In this document: piece by piece, positions 35,938 to 44,877 of the stretch
How the letters are laid out: each line of letters starts with the position of its first letter
How positions within the stretch are numbered: the stretch's first letter is position 1
Assembly: GCF_900199185.1 (NCBI RefSeq)
Contig: NZ_OBMI01000002.1
Coordinates: 310,001 to 374,000, forward strand
Direction of reading: 5' to 3'
Source: Sphingomonas guangdongensis
GTDB lineage: Bacteria; Pseudomonadota; Alphaproteobacteria; Sphingomonadales; Sphingomonadaceae
Length of the DNA stretch: 64,000 nt
Program-made: the position numbers and the translations under genes
The notes under the pieces: model-generated
Told to the model about the DNA's origin: nothing
Seen by the model: the letters and a program-made list of their open reading frames with translations, nothing else
Databases searched by the model: none

Positions 35938-36557
35938 GCGACGCGCCAGCCCCGTCCGCCGTCATCTTCGACGTCGGACGGGTCCTCTACGACTGGGACC
36001 CGCGGTTCCTCTACGAGCGTCTCATCCCGCCGGGTGAGGCGCTCGATGCGTTCCTGCGCGACGTGGTCACGATCGAATGGCACTTCCAGCATGACGAGGG
36101 CCGCAGCTTCGCCGAGACCTCGGCCGAGCTGATCGAACGCTTTCCAGAGCACGCCGACCTGATCAGGCATTGGGGTCCGCGCTTCCTGGACAGCATCGGG
36201 CCGGCCATCCCCGGCATGCACGAGCTGGTCGCGGAACTCGACGCCGCGGGCGTGCCGTTGTTCGCGATCACCAACTTTTCCGCCGAGTTCTGGCCACCGT
36301 TCCGGGCGCGGGAGGCGGCGCTGTTCGACCGGTTCCGCGGCATCGTGGTGTCGGGCGACGAGCGACTGGTGAAGCCCGATCCCGCGATCTACCGCCTGGC
36401 GCTCGAGCGCTTCGGGCTGGAGCCGCACGCGGCGGCGTTCATCGACGACAACCGCGCCAATGTGGAAGGGGCGGCGGCGCTCGGCATACGCGCAATCCAC
36501 TTCACAGACGTCGCAAGCACGCGCGCGGCGCTGCGTGAGGTGGGGTTCGCGGTCTGA
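35934..36557 (+). CDS. HAD-family hydrolase, probable CTG start
   Basis: A HAD phosphatase of about 207 residues. Motif 1 is [20 protein letters not shown], motif 2 [12 protein letters not shown], motif 3 lysine in [13 protein letters not shown] and motif 4 [14 protein letters not shown], close to the YihX type. A standard start is only available at GTG 36063, which would remove motif 1 and destroy the active site. In frame upstream there is only CTG 35934, overlapping the rpmJ stop as CTGA, with AAGG ten bases before; a stop precedes it at 35919. I therefore infer a CTG start and coupling to rpmJ. Confidence 0.85.
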   Translation: MSDAPAPSAVIFDVGRVLYDWDPRFLYERLIPPGEALDAFLRDVVTIEWHFQHDEGRSFAETSAELIERFPEHADLIRHWGPRFLDSIGPAIPGMHELVAELDAAGVPLFAITNFSAEFWPPFRAREAALFDRFRGIVVSGDERLVKPDPAIYRLALERFGLEPHAAAFIDDNRANVEGAAALGIRAIHFTDVASTRAALREVGFAV

Positions 36558-36589
36558 AACTCTCTTCTCGTGCAGGGAAGAAACCCTAG

Positions 36590-36671
36590 CCGTCACCCCA
36601 GCGAACGCTGGGGTTTCTGTCGGCCCGGGCGGACCCGGCCGCGAGCAATGCCAGCACCGCCGGCATGACGA
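36590..36671. repeat. dispersed palindromic repeat, family B
   Basis: Starts CCGTCACCCCAGCGAACGCTG, like the copy at 33885, and ends with a CCAGCACCGCCGGCATGACG palindrome. Lies between two convergent genes. Confidence 0.75.
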
Positions 36672-36679
36672 CTTGAGCC

Positions 36680-38140
36680 CTACGCCCCCTTATACCCCTT
36701 CAGCTCGTCGCCCATGATCCGGACGACGTGGAGAACGTTGGTCGATCCCGGCGTCTTGAACGGCACGCCCGCGCACACGATCACCTGATCGCCGGCCCCC
36801 GCCATGTTGTGGCGCAGGATCATGCGCTTGGCCTTGGCAACCATCTCCTCGAAGCTCGCCACATCCTTGGTGTGGACGGCGTGAACGCCCCACAGCAGCC
36901 CCAGCCGCCGCGCCGTCTCCAGTCGCGGGGTGAGCACCATGATCGGCACGGAGGGACGCTCGCGCGCGATGCGGCGGGCAGTCGACCCGGACGAGGTGAA
37001 GCACACGATCGCCTTGGCGGAGACGGTGACGGCGATCCCCTTCGCCGCCTCCGCCAGTGCGTCCGCGGTGGTCGGGTCAGGCTTGGTGACCGTGAAGTGG
37101 ACGCGGTCGCCGTGGCCCGGATCGAGCTCCACAGAGGTCGCGATCGAATTCATCATGGAGACGGATTCGATTGGCCAGGCACCCGCCGCGCTCTCCGCCG
37201 AGAGCATGATCGCGTCGGCCCCGTCGTACACCGCGGTGGCGACGTCCGACACCTCCGCGCGGGTGGGGGAGGGCGAGGTGATCATCGATTCGAGCATCTG
37301 GGTCGCGACCACCACCGGCCGCCCCAGCCGCCGCGACACCTCCACGATCCGCTTCTGGAGGGGCGGCACGCTTTCTGGCGGCAGCTCGACGCCCAGGTCG
37401 CCGCGCGCGACCATCACGCCGTCGCAGTGCTCGACGATCTCCTCCAGCCGCGCGACCGCGCTCGGCTTCTCGATCTTGGCGAGCAGCGCCGCCTTCCCCT
37501 CGATCAAGCGGCGGCCCTCCGCCAGATCCTCCGGGCGCTGGACGAAGCTCATCGCGATCCAGTCGACCCCTGCGTCGAGTGCGAAGGCGAGGTCGCTCCG
37601 GTCCTTGGGCGTGAGTGCTGCTAGCGGCAGCACGACGTCGGGCACGTTCAGCCCCTTGCTGTTCGACAGCGCGCCGCCGACCACGACCTCCGTCACGATC
37701 GTGTCCGCGTCGTGCTCCAGCACGCGCAGCACCAACTTGCCGTCGTCGAGCAGCAGCCGCGCACCCGGCTCGATCGCGGCGAAGATCTCCTTGTGCGGCA
37801 ACTCGACGCGGCGCGCATCGCCGGGCTCGGCCGAGCGGTCGAGCAGGAAGCGCTCGCCCGTCTCCAGCATCACGCGCCCGTCGGCGAACTTGCCGACGCG
37901 CAGCTTCGGCCCCTGCAGGTCGGCGAGGATGGTGGTCGGCCGCCCCAGCGCCTTCTCGATCGAACGGATCGCCTGAATGACTGGGCGCTTCGATTCCTGG
38001 TCGCCGTGGCTCATGTTCACGCGGAACGCGTCCGCCCCCGCCTCGAACAGGCGCGTGATCATCTCGGGCGTGCTGCTGGCCGGACCCAGCGTCGCGAGAA
38101 CGCGGACCTTGCGGCTGCGGGGACGGATGGTGGCGGTCAT
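36680..38140 (-). CDS. pyk: pyruvate kinase
   Basis: Final glycolytic enzyme, PEP + ADP to pyruvate + ATP; 486 residues. Barrel domain with RVNMSHGD (about 40-47), ILADLQGPKLRVG, AKIEKPSAVARLEEI (Lys about 225) and VMVARGDLGVELP; B domain about 70-160; C-terminal regulatory domain from about 340 with CFTSSGSTARRIARERP. The start is ATG 38140 with AGAGG six bases upstream, not the GTG at 38155. Confidence 0.97.
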   Translation of the reverse strand: MTATIRPRSRKVRVLATLGPASSTPEMITRLFEAGADAFRVNMSHGDQESKRPVIQAIRSIEKALGRPTTILADLQGPKLRVGKFADGRVMLETGERFLLDRSAEPGDARRVELPHKEIFAAIEPGARLLLDDGKLVLRVLEHDADTIVTEVVVGGALSNSKGLNVPDVVLPLAALTPKDRSDLAFALDAGVDWIAMSFVQRPEDLAEGRRLIEGKAALLAKIEKPSAVARLEEIVEHCDGVMVARGDLGVELPPESVPPLQKRIVEVSRRLGRPVVVATQMLESMITSPSPTRAEVSDVATAVYDGADAIMLSAESAAGAWPIESVSMMNSIATSVELDPGHGDRVHFTVTKPDPTTADALAEAAKGIAVTVSAKAIVCFTSSGSTARRIARERPSVPIMVLTPRLETARRLGLLWGVHAVHTKDVASFEEMVAKAKRMILRHNMAGAGDQVIVCAGVPFKTPGSTNVLHVVRIMGDELKGYKGA

Positions 38141-38166
38141 GGTTACCTCTCGCACTTGTGCGGCAC

Positions 38167-38194
38167 GCCCTAGCCACTATTCGGAGGCGATCAA
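38167..38194 (-). promoter_or_regulatory. candidate promoter of pyk
   Basis: On the minus strand: TTGATC (38194-38189), 16 nt, TAGGGC (38172-38167), 26 nt before the ATG. Confidence 0.45.
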
Positions 38195-38209
38195 CCGGGA
38201 GAATGCGTG

Positions 38210-38506
38210 GTGACGGACGAACTCGATCGGCTGGACGACCGCGCTGCCGCCGCCGCATTTCGCCGCCTGGTGCGGCACCTGCGCCACCGCACCGACGCGC
38301 AGAACGTCGATCTGATGAGTCTGGCGGGGTTCTGCCGCAACTGCCTGTCCGATTGGGTGGGCGAGGCCGGCGGTCTCGACAAGGAGGTCGCGAGGGCCGC
38401 GATCTACGGCATGCCCTATGCCGAGTGGAAGGCGCGGCACCAGGCGGAGGCCAGCCCCGAACAGTTGCAGCGCATGAAGGACAGCGTGGCCAAGAACGCG
38501 GCCTGA
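38210..38506 (+). CDS. DUF1244 protein
   Basis: A 98-residue cytosolic protein. The family signature FCRNCLSDW (about 42-50) and YGMPYAEWKARHQ (about 66-78) is complete. DUF1244 proteins are small, mostly helical and of unknown function, with a conserved Cys-x-x-Cys. Start: GTG-GTG at 38207/38210 after GGGAG; the second gives the better spacing. Divergent from pyk. Confidence 0.88.
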   Translation: MTDELDRLDDRAAAAAFRRLVRHLRHRTDAQNVDLMSLAGFCRNCLSDWVGEAGGLDKEVARAAIYGMPYAEWKARHQAEASPEQLQRMKDSVAKNAA

Positions 38507-38612
38507 CCGTCGTGCCAGCGTAGGCTGGCATCCATGTCTGTGGCGGGATGGGGTGAGGTCGCGTCCAGTAATTGACAGACATGGACGCCAGCCTTCGCCG
38601 GGGTGACGGTGA
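38507..38612. repeat. dispersed palindromic repeat, family B (long form)
   Basis: Contains GCCAGCGTAGGCTGGCATCC, CATGTCTGT, and the matching CAGACATGG ... GCCTTCGCCGG. The outer CATGTCTGT and ACAGACATG halves could pair around the centre. The copy at 59540 shares these blocks but has a different centre. Confidence 0.8.
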
Positions 38613-38631
38613 CCTGGAAGCGACAGAGTGC

Positions 38632-38661
38632 TTGTCGCGACTGCGTTCGCCCGCCTAACCT
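38632..38661 (+). promoter_or_regulatory. candidate promoter of the amidohydrolase gene
   Basis: TTGTCG, 18 nt, TAACCT, 26 nt before the ATG; the strong RBS GGGGGAGG lies between. Confidence 0.45.
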
Positions 38662-38687
38662 CCGCCGCAACAAGGGGGAGGTTTACC

Positions 38688-40025
38688 ATGAAGCATCTGA
38701 TCACCACCGCGCTCGCGCTCGCCGCCGCGCCGGCTGCGGCGCAAACGGCACCTGCGCCGGGGCCAAAGGTCACCTACATCCACGCCGGGCAGCTGCTCGC
38801 GACGCCGGGGCAGGCGCCGCGCGGCAACTCCACGATCGTGGTGCGCGGCGGCAAGGTGGCGGAGGTCCGCGACGGCTTCGTGGCGCCGGCGGACGGTGCG
38901 ACGCTGATCGACCTCAAGGATCGCTACGTCCTGCCAGGCCTCATCGACATGCACGTCCACTTCTACTCGTCGGGCTATCCGATGAAGTCGCGGTTGGACG
39001 GATCGGGCAAGGACAAGGAGGACGCCTTCGTCGATGCCGCCAATGCCGCGCGCGCGACGCTGCTGACCGGCTTCACTACCGTCCGCGACCTGGGCGCGCC
39101 CGAGCCGCGCGGCATCCGCGCGCTGCGCGACGCGATCGCCCGCGGCGATCTGGAGGGGCCGACCATCGTGAACGCCGGGCGGATGATCTCCGTCACCGCC
39201 GGCCATGGCGACGCCAACGGGCTGAAGGAGGATTACGCCCACGCCGAGCGGGCCGACGCCGACCACCTCTGCAACGGCCCCGACGACTGCCGCCGGGCGA
39301 CCCGCGAGCAGATCTTCACCGGCGCGCAGGTGATCAAGTTCGCGGCATCGGGCGGGGTCGGCAGCAACATTGCCGGGGGCCTCGAGGCGCAGATGACGCC
39401 GGAGGAGATGAAGGCGATCGTCGACACCGCGCACGCCTTCGGCCGCAAGGTGACCGCGCACGCCCACGGCAAGTCCGGGATCGATGGCGCGCTGCGCGCC
39501 GGCGTTGATTCGATCGAGCACGGCAGCTTCATCGACGCCGAGACGATCGCGCTGTTCAAGCAGAAGGGCGCGTACCTCGTACCCACCATGCATGCCTTCG
39601 AGAGCGTGATCCGACAGGGCCGTGCGGGCGAACGCCCGCCCGCGTCCGTCGCCAAAGCCGAGGAGGTCGCAAAGGTGGTCAAGGACAGCCACCGTCGCGC
39701 GATCGCGAGCGGTGTGAAGATCGCGTTCGGCACCGATTCGGGCGTCGGCCCGCACGCCACCAACGCGCTGGAGTTCGGCTACATGACCGCGGTCGGCATG
39801 GCGCCTGCGGTCGCGATCCGCACCGCGACGGTCGATGCCGCCGCGCTGCTCGGCCGCGCCGACCGGATCGGCCGCATCGCGCCCGGCATGGATGCGGACA
39901 TCATCGCGGTGGCGGGCGATCCGGTCGCCGACGTCGCGCGGCTCAACAGCGTCGATTTCGTCATGCAGGGCGGCACCGTCCGCAAGCAGGCAGGCGAGCG
40001 CGCGCTTTTCCCGGCGCGCGACTGA
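38688..40025 (+). CDS. exported metal-dependent amidohydrolase
   Basis: A 445-residue protein with signal peptide (MKHLITTALALAAAPAAAQ). Amidohydrolase barrel: metal histidines in GLIDMHVHF (about 85-93), a lysine in AQVIKFAASGG that may be carboxylated, histidines in KVTAHAHG and SIEHGSF, and Asp in AFGTDSGVGPHA. This pattern fits the Xaa-Pro/Xaa-Arg dipeptidase (prolidase-like) branch. Probably a periplasmic dipeptidase; the substrate is inferred only. Confidence 0.9.
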   Translation: MKHLITTALALAAAPAAAQTAPAPGPKVTYIHAGQLLATPGQAPRGNSTIVVRGGKVAEVRDGFVAPADGATLIDLKDRYVLPGLIDMHVHFYSSGYPMKSRLDGSGKDKEDAFVDAANAARATLLTGFTTVRDLGAPEPRGIRALRDAIARGDLEGPTIVNAGRMISVTAGHGDANGLKEDYAHAERADADHLCNGPDDCRRATREQIFTGAQVIKFAASGGVGSNIAGGLEAQMTPEEMKAIVDTAHAFGRKVTAHAHGKSGIDGALRAGVDSIEHGSFIDAETIALFKQKGAYLVPTMHAFESVIRQGRAGERPPASVAKAEEVAKVVKDSHRRAIASGVKIAFGTDSGVGPHATNALEFGYMTAVGMAPAVAIRTATVDAAALLGRADRIGRIAPGMDADIIAVAGDPVADVARLNSVDFVMQGGTVRKQAGERALFPARD

Positions 40026-40029
40026 CCGC

Positions 40030-40059
40030 TTGATGCGGGCGGGCCGGATCGCCTAGACG
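40030..40059 (+). promoter_or_regulatory. candidate promoter of gapR
   Basis: TTGATG, 18 nt, TAGACG, 28 nt before the GTG; RBS TTGGAGAA lies between. Confidence 0.45.
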
Positions 40060-40087
40060 CGCCCGCCACACGGATTGGAGAACAAGA

Positions 40088-40327
40088 GTGACCGACAACG
40101 TATCGGCCGAACAGCTGCGCCTGCTGATCGAGCGCATCGAGCGGCTGGAGGAGGAGAAGCGCGGCGTCAGCGACGACATCAAGGACGTCTATGGCGAGGC
40201 GAAGGCGACCGGGTTCGATCCCAAGATCATGCGCGCGATCATCCGCCTGCGTAAGATGGAGAAGCACCAGCTCGACGAGCAGGACGCGCTGCTCGAAACC
40301 TATCGCCAGGCGCTGGGCATGGCGTGA
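40088..40327 (+). CDS. gapR: GapR-family (DUF2312) nucleoid-associated protein
   Basis: A 79-residue protein, almost all helical and strongly charged: coiled-coil part about 7-30 (LRLLIERIERLEEEKRGVSD) then the conserved DVYGEAKATGFDPKIMRAII and RLRKMEKHQ. In Caulobacter this protein clamps overtwisted DNA ahead of replication and transcription. It is alphaproteobacterial, supporting the host assignment. Start GTG 40088 after GGAGA. Confidence 0.92.
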   Translation: MTDNVSAEQLRLLIERIERLEEEKRGVSDDIKDVYGEAKATGFDPKIMRAIIRLRKMEKHQLDEQDALLETYRQALGMA

Positions 40328-40352
40328 CGCTGGCGCCTGGAGGCGCTAGGAC
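40324..40352 (+). promoter_or_regulatory. weak candidate promoter of yebC
   Basis: GTGACG, 17 nt, TAGGAC, 29 nt before the yebC ATG. It begins at the gapR stop codon. Confidence 0.35.
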
Positions 40353-40381
40353 GACGGCACGCAACACATGAAGAGCGATCA

Positions 40382-41125
40382 ATGGCAGGCCATTCCAAGT
40401 TCAAGAACATCATGCACCGCAAGGGCGCGCAGGATAAGAAGCGCTCCGGCCAGTTCTCCAAGCTCAGCCGAGAGATCACGGTCGCGGCCAAGATGGGTTT
40501 GCCCGATCCCGACATGAACCCGCGCCTGCGCGCCGCGGTCAACGCCGCCAAGGCCGCGTCAATGCCCAAAGACAACATCCAGCGCTCGATCGACAAGGCG
40601 AGCCGGGGCGATGCCGAAAACTACGAGGAGATCCGCTACGAGGGCTTCGGCCCCGGCGGCGTGTCGCTCATCATCGAGGCGCTCTCCGACAACCGCAATC
40701 GCACCGCGACCAACGTCCGCACCGCCGTCAGCAAGAACGGCGGCAATCTGGGCACCGCGGGGTCGGTCAGCCACGGCTTCGACCGGGTCGGGCTGATCAC
40801 TTATCCGGCGAGCGCCGGCGATGCAGAGAAGGTGTTCGAGGCGGCGCTGGAGGCGGGTGCCGAGGACGTGACGTCGGGTGAGGACGGCCACGAGATCTGG
40901 ACGGAGCAGGGCAGCCTGCACGAGGTCGTGAAGGCGCTGGAGCCGGTGCTGGGCGAAGCGGAGGGCGCGAAGCTCGCCTGGCGTCCGCAGACCATGGTCG
41001 AGGTGGGGGAGGGCGACGCGGCCACCCTGTTCAAGCTGATCGACGCGCTCGACGACGACGACGACGTGCAGACCGTGTGGGGCAACTACGAGGTGCCCGA
41101 GGCGGTAATGGAGAAGCTCGGCTGA
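40382..41125 (+). CDS. yebC: YebC/PmpR-family (TACO1) protein
   Basis: A 247-residue protein of the TACO1 family, implicated in translation of proline-rich stretches and earlier annotated as a regulator. It begins [20 protein letters not shown] and contains [23 protein letters not shown] (about 80-102) and the acidic [18 protein letters not shown] near the end. First gene of yebC-ruvC-ruvA, a common order. Its TGA forms CTGA with the presumed ruvC start. Confidence 0.96.
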   Translation: MAGHSKFKNIMHRKGAQDKKRSGQFSKLSREITVAAKMGLPDPDMNPRLRAAVNAAKAASMPKDNIQRSIDKASRGDAENYEEIRYEGFGPGGVSLIIEALSDNRNRTATNVRTAVSKNGGNLGTAGSVSHGFDRVGLITYPASAGDAEKVFEAALEAGAEDVTSGEDGHEIWTEQGSLHEVVKALEPVLGEAEGAKLAWRPQTMVEVGEGDAATLFKLIDALDDDDDVQTVWGNYEVPEAVMEKLG

Positions 41126-41631
41126 TCATCCTCGGCCTCGATCCCGGACTCGGCACGACCGGGTGGGGGGTGATCGCGGCCGAGGGCAACCGGCTGCGCC
41201 ACGTCGCCAACGGTCAGATCCGGACGGAGACGACGATGCCGCTGCCCCGCCGCCTCCACAACCTCTACGCGGCGCTGGGCGAGGTGATCCGCGCCGAGCG
41301 CCCGGACGGCGCGGCGGCGGAGCAGGTGCTCGGGAACAGCAACGCGCAGTCGACGCTGAAGCTCGGTCAGGCGCGCGGCGTGGTGCTGCTCGCCGCGGCC
41401 AATGCGGGGCTGGTCATCGGCGAGTATCACCCGAGCGTCGTCAAGAAGGCGGTGGTCGGCACCGGCGGCGCGGAGAAGGTGCAGATCCAGGCGATGGTCG
41501 GTCACCTGCTGCCGGGCGTGAAGCTCGCCGGGCCTGACGCCGCGGATGCGCTCGCGGTCGCGATCACCCACGCGCACCACCTCGCGAGTGCGCAGGCGAT
41601 GGGACGCCGCCAGCTGGAGGCGCGGGCGTGA
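41122..41631 (+). CDS. ruvC: Holliday junction resolvase RuvC, probable CTG start
   Basis: Cuts Holliday junctions as a dimer. About 169 residues. Active-site acids are in [14 protein letters not shown] (Asp7), Glu in AAAEQVLG and Asp-Ala-Ala-Asp in [23 protein letters not shown] and [13 protein letters not shown] are family blocks. RuvC normally starts one or two residues before ILGLDPG. Here that codon is CTG 41122, which overlaps the yebC TGA; GGAG lies eight bases upstream. The only standard alternative is GTG 41077, adding 15 residues read from the yebC 3' end. Confidence 0.95.
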   Translation: MIILGLDPGLGTTGWGVIAAEGNRLRHVANGQIRTETTMPLPRRLHNLYAALGEVIRAERPDGAAAEQVLGNSNAQSTLKLGQARGVVLLAAANAGLVIGEYHPSVVKKAVVGTGGAEKVQIQAMVGHLLPGVKLAGPDAADALAVAITHAHHLASAQAMGRRQLEARA

Positions 41632-42224
41632 TCGCGCACCTGACCGGCGTGCTCTCCGCCACCGCAGCCGACCACGCGGTGATCGATGTCGGCGGCGTCG
41701 GCTATCTGGTCGGGGCGTCGGCCCGCACGCTCTCGGCGCTGGGCGCGGCCGGCGAGGTCGTGACCGTTCACACCGAAATGCTGGTCGCGCAGGACTTCAT
41801 CCGGCTGGTCGGCTTCGCGAGTGCGGCGGAGCGCGACTGGTTCCGGCTGCTTACCGGCGTGCAAGGCGTGGGCTCGCGCGTTGCGCTCGGCATCCTCTCC
41901 GCGCTTGCGCCCGACGAGCTCGCGCGGGCGGTGTCGGCACAGGACAAGGCGATGGTCGCGCGCGCGCAAGGGGTCGGGCCGAAGCTCGCCGAGCGGATCG
42001 TGCGCGAACTGAAGGATCGGGTCGGCGTGGTCGCAGTGGGGGTGCTGGGCACATCGATCGCGGCACCGGCGGGCGCCAGCGCGGATGCGGTGTCGGCACT
42101 CGCCAACCTCGGCTTTCGCCCGGCGGAAGCGAGCGCGGCGGTGGCGGCGGCGGAGGAGGAGCTCGGGCCGGGCGCGACGCTCGACGCGCTGGTGCGGTTG
42201 GCGCTCAAGAAAGCGGCGAAGTAG
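41628..42224 (+). CDS. ruvA: Holliday junction DNA helicase subunit RuvA
   Basis: Holliday-junction-binding tetramer that loads RuvB; 198 residues. Domain I (about 1-63) is an OB fold starting [10 protein letters not shown]. Domain II has two helix-hairpin-helix units ([30 protein letters not shown]). The C-terminal domain III (about 148-198) contacts RuvB. The GTG overlaps the ruvC stop (GTGA). ruvB is not directly next but follows after exoD and a repeat. Confidence 0.97.
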   Translation: MIAHLTGVLSATAADHAVIDVGGVGYLVGASARTLSALGAAGEVVTVHTEMLVAQDFIRLVGFASAAERDWFRLLTGVQGVGSRVALGILSALAPDELARAVSAQDKAMVARAQGVGPKLAERIVRELKDRVGVVAVGVLGTSIAAPAGASADAVSALANLGFRPAEASAAVAAAEEELGPGATLDALVRLALKKAAK

Positions 42225-42231
42225 CCTCCTC

Positions 42232-42315
42232 GTCACTCCGGACTCAATCCGGGGTCCCGCTGCCTTGCCGCCGATCGAAGAAGCGGGACCCCGGCTCAGG
42301 GCCGGGGTGACGGGC
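42232..42315. repeat. long palindromic repeat between convergent genes
   Basis: Starts CGTCACTCCGGACTCAATCC and ends GGGCCGGGGTGACGGG, with GGGTCCCGCT paired to AGCGGGACCCC in the middle. Distantly like family B. Probably folds into a stable hairpin on either strand and may terminate ruvA and exoD transcripts. Confidence 0.75.
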
Positions 42316-42320
42316 TAGGA

Positions 42321-42923
42321 CTAGCCGCTCTGGCCGCCGCTCCCCACGAAGCCGATACCCACCGCCGCTGCGACGCCGGCCAGCACAATCGCCGCAATCA
42401 TCAGCACGCCGTCGCGGACCAGCAGTGCCAGGCCGAACGCCGCGATCGCTGCCATCGGCGCGGTGCTGGCGAACGGCAGCAGCTCGAGCGGCGGGACGGT
42501 GAGCGCGAGCAGCATAGATCCGACCGCCGCCACCCGCACGAACGGGCCAGTGGTGAGCGCCGGGAGGCGGCCGTGGAACCACCTGTCGAAGAACCGCGCC
42601 GTCCCGCGCAGCTTGTCCGTCGCTTTCTTGACCTTCTCCGCCGAGATGCTGCGGTTCGCGAGAAAGCCGGGCAACCAGATGTGCTTGCGGCCGAAGACCA
42701 TCTGCACCGCGAACAGGATGATAATCGCCGCGAGCACCGTTGGCAGGCCGGGGATGCCGCCGATCGGCGACATCTCGATCAGCGCGGGCACGAGCAGGAA
42801 CGGTCCGTAGCTGCGGTTGCCGAACGCCTCCACCGCGTCGCCGAGCGACACTTGCTCCTCCTCGTCGGCGAGCTTCTCCAGCCCGTCGAGGATGTCGCCG
42901 ATACTGTGCGGATCGTCTGCCAT
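42321..42923 (-). CDS. exoD: ExoD-family membrane protein
   Basis: A 200-residue protein with a soluble N-terminus (about 1-35) containing [22 protein letters not shown] and about four hydrophobic segments. [13 protein letters not shown] and [14 protein letters not shown] are ExoD blocks. ExoD was found through exopolysaccharide and alkali-tolerance defects in Sinorhizobium; its biochemical role is unknown. It is inserted on the opposite strand between ruvA and ruvB. Confidence 0.88.
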   Translation of the reverse strand: MADDPHSIGDILDGLEKLADEEEQVSLGDAVEAFGNRSYGPFLLVPALIEMSPIGGIPGLPTVLAAIIILFAVQMVFGRKHIWLPGFLANRSISAEKVKKATDKLRGTARFFDRWFHGRLPALTTGPFVRVAAVGSMLLALTVPPLELLPFASTAPMAAIAAFGLALLVRDGVLMIAAIVLAGVAAAVGIGFVGSGGQSG

Positions 42924-42988
42924 GCCGGTGCCAAGTCGTTGCAGCCCCGCAAGGTTCCCGCCTCGACAAGCGGGCGTCGGAACAGCTA

Positions 42989-44023
42989 GTGAACGGCAAC
43001 GTGACCGACACCGATCGCCTCCTGACCGCCGGTCGTCGCACCGAGGACGTCGACGCCGCGCTCCGGCCCAAGCGGCTCGACGAGTTCGTCGGGCAGAAGG
43101 CCGCGCGTGAAAACCTGCGCGTGTTCATCGACGCCGCAAAGGCACGCGGCGATGCGCTGGACCACGTCCTGTTCTTCGGCCCGCCGGGTCTTGGTAAGAC
43201 GACGCTGGCGCAGATCGTCGCGCGGGAGATGGGGGTGGGGTTTCGCGCCACCTCCGGCCCGGTGATCGCCAAGTCGGGCGACCTCGCCGCGCTGCTGACC
43301 AACCTGGAGGACGGTGACGTCCTCTTCATCGACGAGATCCACCGCCTCAACCCCGCGGTCGAGGAAGTGCTCTATCCGGCGATGGAGGACCGCGCGCTCG
43401 ACCTGATGATCGGGGAGGGGCCGTCGGCGCGCAGCGTCCGCATCGACCTGCCGCGCTTCACCCTCGTCGGCGCGACGACGCGGCAGGGTCTGCTGACCAC
43501 CCCCTTGCGCGACCGCTTCGGCATCCCGGTGCGGCTGCAGTTCTACACGGAGGACGAGCTGCTTCGCGTCGTCTCTCGTGCGGCCGGGCTGCTTGAGCTC
43601 CACGTCGGCGACGACGGCGCGCGGGAGATCGCCAGGCGGAGCCGCGGCACCCCGCGCATTGCCGGGCGGCTGCTGCGCCGTGTCCGCGACTTTGCGACCG
43701 TCGCGGGGGTGGACACTGTTGACGCAGCAACTGCGGATCGCGCGTTAACCCGGCTGGAGGTCGACCGGCTCGGCCTCGACGCGATGGATCGCCGCTACCT
43801 CACGATGATCGCCGACATCTACCGCGGCGGCCCGGTCGGCGTGGAAACGCTCGCCGCCGGATTGAGCGAGCCGCGCGACACGATCGAGGAGGTGATCGAG
43901 CCCTATCTGATCCAGCTCGGCCTGGTCGCCCGCACCGCGCGCGGGCGCTGCCTGAACGGCGCGGGGTGGAAGCACCTGGGGCTGGAGCCGCCCGCAAGTG
44001 TGCAGGACGGGTTGTTCGATTAG
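42989..44023 (+). CDS. ruvB: Holliday junction DNA helicase RuvB
   Basis: AAA+ motor for branch migration, 344 residues. It begins with the RuvB N-terminal [11 protein letters not shown] block; Walker [14 protein letters not shown] (about 69-81), Walker [11 protein letters not shown] (about 115-124), sensor [18 protein letters not shown] and a C-terminal winged helix (about 265-340). Start GTG 42989 with GGAA six bases upstream; GTG 43001 is an alternative. Confidence 0.96.
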   Translation: MNGNVTDTDRLLTAGRRTEDVDAALRPKRLDEFVGQKAARENLRVFIDAAKARGDALDHVLFFGPPGLGKTTLAQIVAREMGVGFRATSGPVIAKSGDLAALLTNLEDGDVLFIDEIHRLNPAVEEVLYPAMEDRALDLMIGEGPSARSVRIDLPRFTLVGATTRQGLLTTPLRDRFGIPVRLQFYTEDELLRVVSRAAGLLELHVGDDGAREIARRSRGTPRIAGRLLRRVRDFATVAGVDTVDAATADRALTRLEVDRLGLDAMDRRYLTMIADIYRGGPVGVETLAAGLSEPRDTIEEVIEPYLIQLGLVARTARGRCLNGAGWKHLGLEPPASVQDGLFD

Positions 44024-44029
44024 GCGCGT

Positions 44030-44092
44030 ATGTCCGCTTACGCCCAATAGCGGACATTCACGACCGCGACGCCGCCAACGTCCGGTTGCGTC
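44030..44092. repeat. dispersed repeat, family C
   Basis: Contains the inverted halves GTCCGCTTACG and TAGCGGACATTC, followed by a partial copy with AACGTCCGGTTGCG. This ATGTCCGCT/AGCGGACAT unit recurs at 44478-44560 and 44878-44915, bracketing the two small genes in this interval. Confidence 0.75.
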
Positions 44093-44115
44093 AAATTTCC
44101 TTGATTGCGGCGCTC

Positions 44116-44436
44116 CTAGTTCAGGACGCGAAGGATATGCCCGATGGCCACGAGCCGACCGCCCTCCTGAACACGCCACTCGCGGCCTTCTCGGAACTGA
44201 TCTTGGACTTCAGGAAACACCGACAAGCTGATTGCCTTCTCGATTGTGTCGCCTGGCTGTACTCGTTCACCTTCTGCGATCTCGATGAAGCCCATGCACA
44301 TGTCGCGATCGTCGGGTCCGAAGAAGTTGTGATTTGGACGGTAACTGCTCGGGCCTTCAAGCGAATGGGTGCGTCCGCCCTGCTCTGGGGTCAGAAAGGC
44401 TATTCGCGCTAGAACTCGGACCCAATCACCGTTCAT
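44116..44436 (-). CDS. free-standing EF-Tu domain 3-like protein
   Basis: A 106-residue protein starting at ATG 44436 (MNGDWVRVLARIAFLTPEQ). It matches the third domain of elongation factor Tu alone: EQGGR, then SYRPNHNFFGPDD (compare EGGR and GYRPQFYF in EF-Tu), VQPGDTIEKAISL (compare MPGDNI) and WRVQEGGRLVAIGHILRVL (compare FAIREGGRTVGAGVV). No GTPase domain is present. The frame stays open to 44640, but that part reads through family C repeats and should not be counted. Such stand-alone domain proteins are found sporadically; function unknown. Flanked by repeats, likely a mobile or accessory segment. Confidence 0.75.
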   Translation of the reverse strand: MNGDWVRVLARIAFLTPEQGGRTHSLEGPSSYRPNHNFFGPDDRDMCMGFIEIAEGERVQPGDTIEKAISLSVFPEVQDQFREGREWRVQEGGRLVAIGHILRVLN

Positions 44437-44477
44437 CGTCTGACTATGCCCTGCTGAAAGCAGCGCTGCAACCAACG

Positions 44478-44560
44478 TCCGCTTTCCACCAGAGCCGGCC
44501 ATTCGGCACAGCGAGGCAGCGAACGTCCGCTTTCGCCCATTACCGTACATTCGGTGCCAT
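44478..44560. repeat. dispersed repeat, family C, two tandem copies
   Basis: AACGTCCGCTTTCCACCAGA and, 45 nt later, AACGTCCGCTTTCGCCCATT, each followed by a CATTCGG. The second overlaps the 3' end of the zinc-ribbon gene. Confidence 0.7.
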
Positions 44561-44863
44561 AAGGAATAGGCGACTAAGCTGCTCCTCACCGTTCCAGCCA
44601 GGAGGGGGATTGCCGCTGCCCAGCCAAGGAACTGTTCCACCCCAATCCTTCCGATAACTGCGCAGGAGGTCTCTCACGTCATCAGGAGAGATGGCGTCAC
44701 CATCGTCGTAGCCAGGCTCCCATAGGCAAGCTTCGCAGATGAAAATGCGCATCCCGTGGTGGTCATTGTACTGCGGGATCTGAAGCTCCGTTGCGAAGCC
44801 GCACGCGGGGCAGAGCAGCTGTCCGTCCTCGCCTCGAATGTTGAACTGCGTAAATCCCGGCAA
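44540..44863 (-). CDS. CPCC-like zinc-ribbon protein
   Basis: About 107 residues. Cysteine pairs in LLCPACGFATEL and FICEACLWEPGYDDGDA resemble CPCC-family cysteine-rich proteins, where the second knuckle is followed by an acidic segment. The frame is open to 44932, but that start lies in a family C repeat; TTG 44863, with TAGGTGA just upstream, removes it. The C-terminus reads through part of a repeat copy (LSRLFLMAPNVR). Its 3' end is about 100 nt from the EF-Tu domain gene in the same direction. Role unknown. Confidence 0.65.
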   Translation of the reverse strand: MPGFTQFNIRGEDGQLLCPACGFATELQIPQYNDHHGMRIFICEACLWEPGYDDGDAISPDDVRDLLRSYRKDWGGTVPWLGSGNPPPGWNGEEQLSRLFLMAPNVR

Positions 44864-44877
44864 GAGATCACCTAATA

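Noticed and set aside
36680..38582. Possible second, frame-shifted kinase gene on the minus strand
   Set aside because: The 501-codon frame is a +1 shadow of pyk with Arg-rich composition.
43966..44412. A plus-strand open frame of 148 codons after ruvB
   Set aside because: It reads family C repeat (LRPIADI-like) and the antisense of the EF-Tu domain gene.
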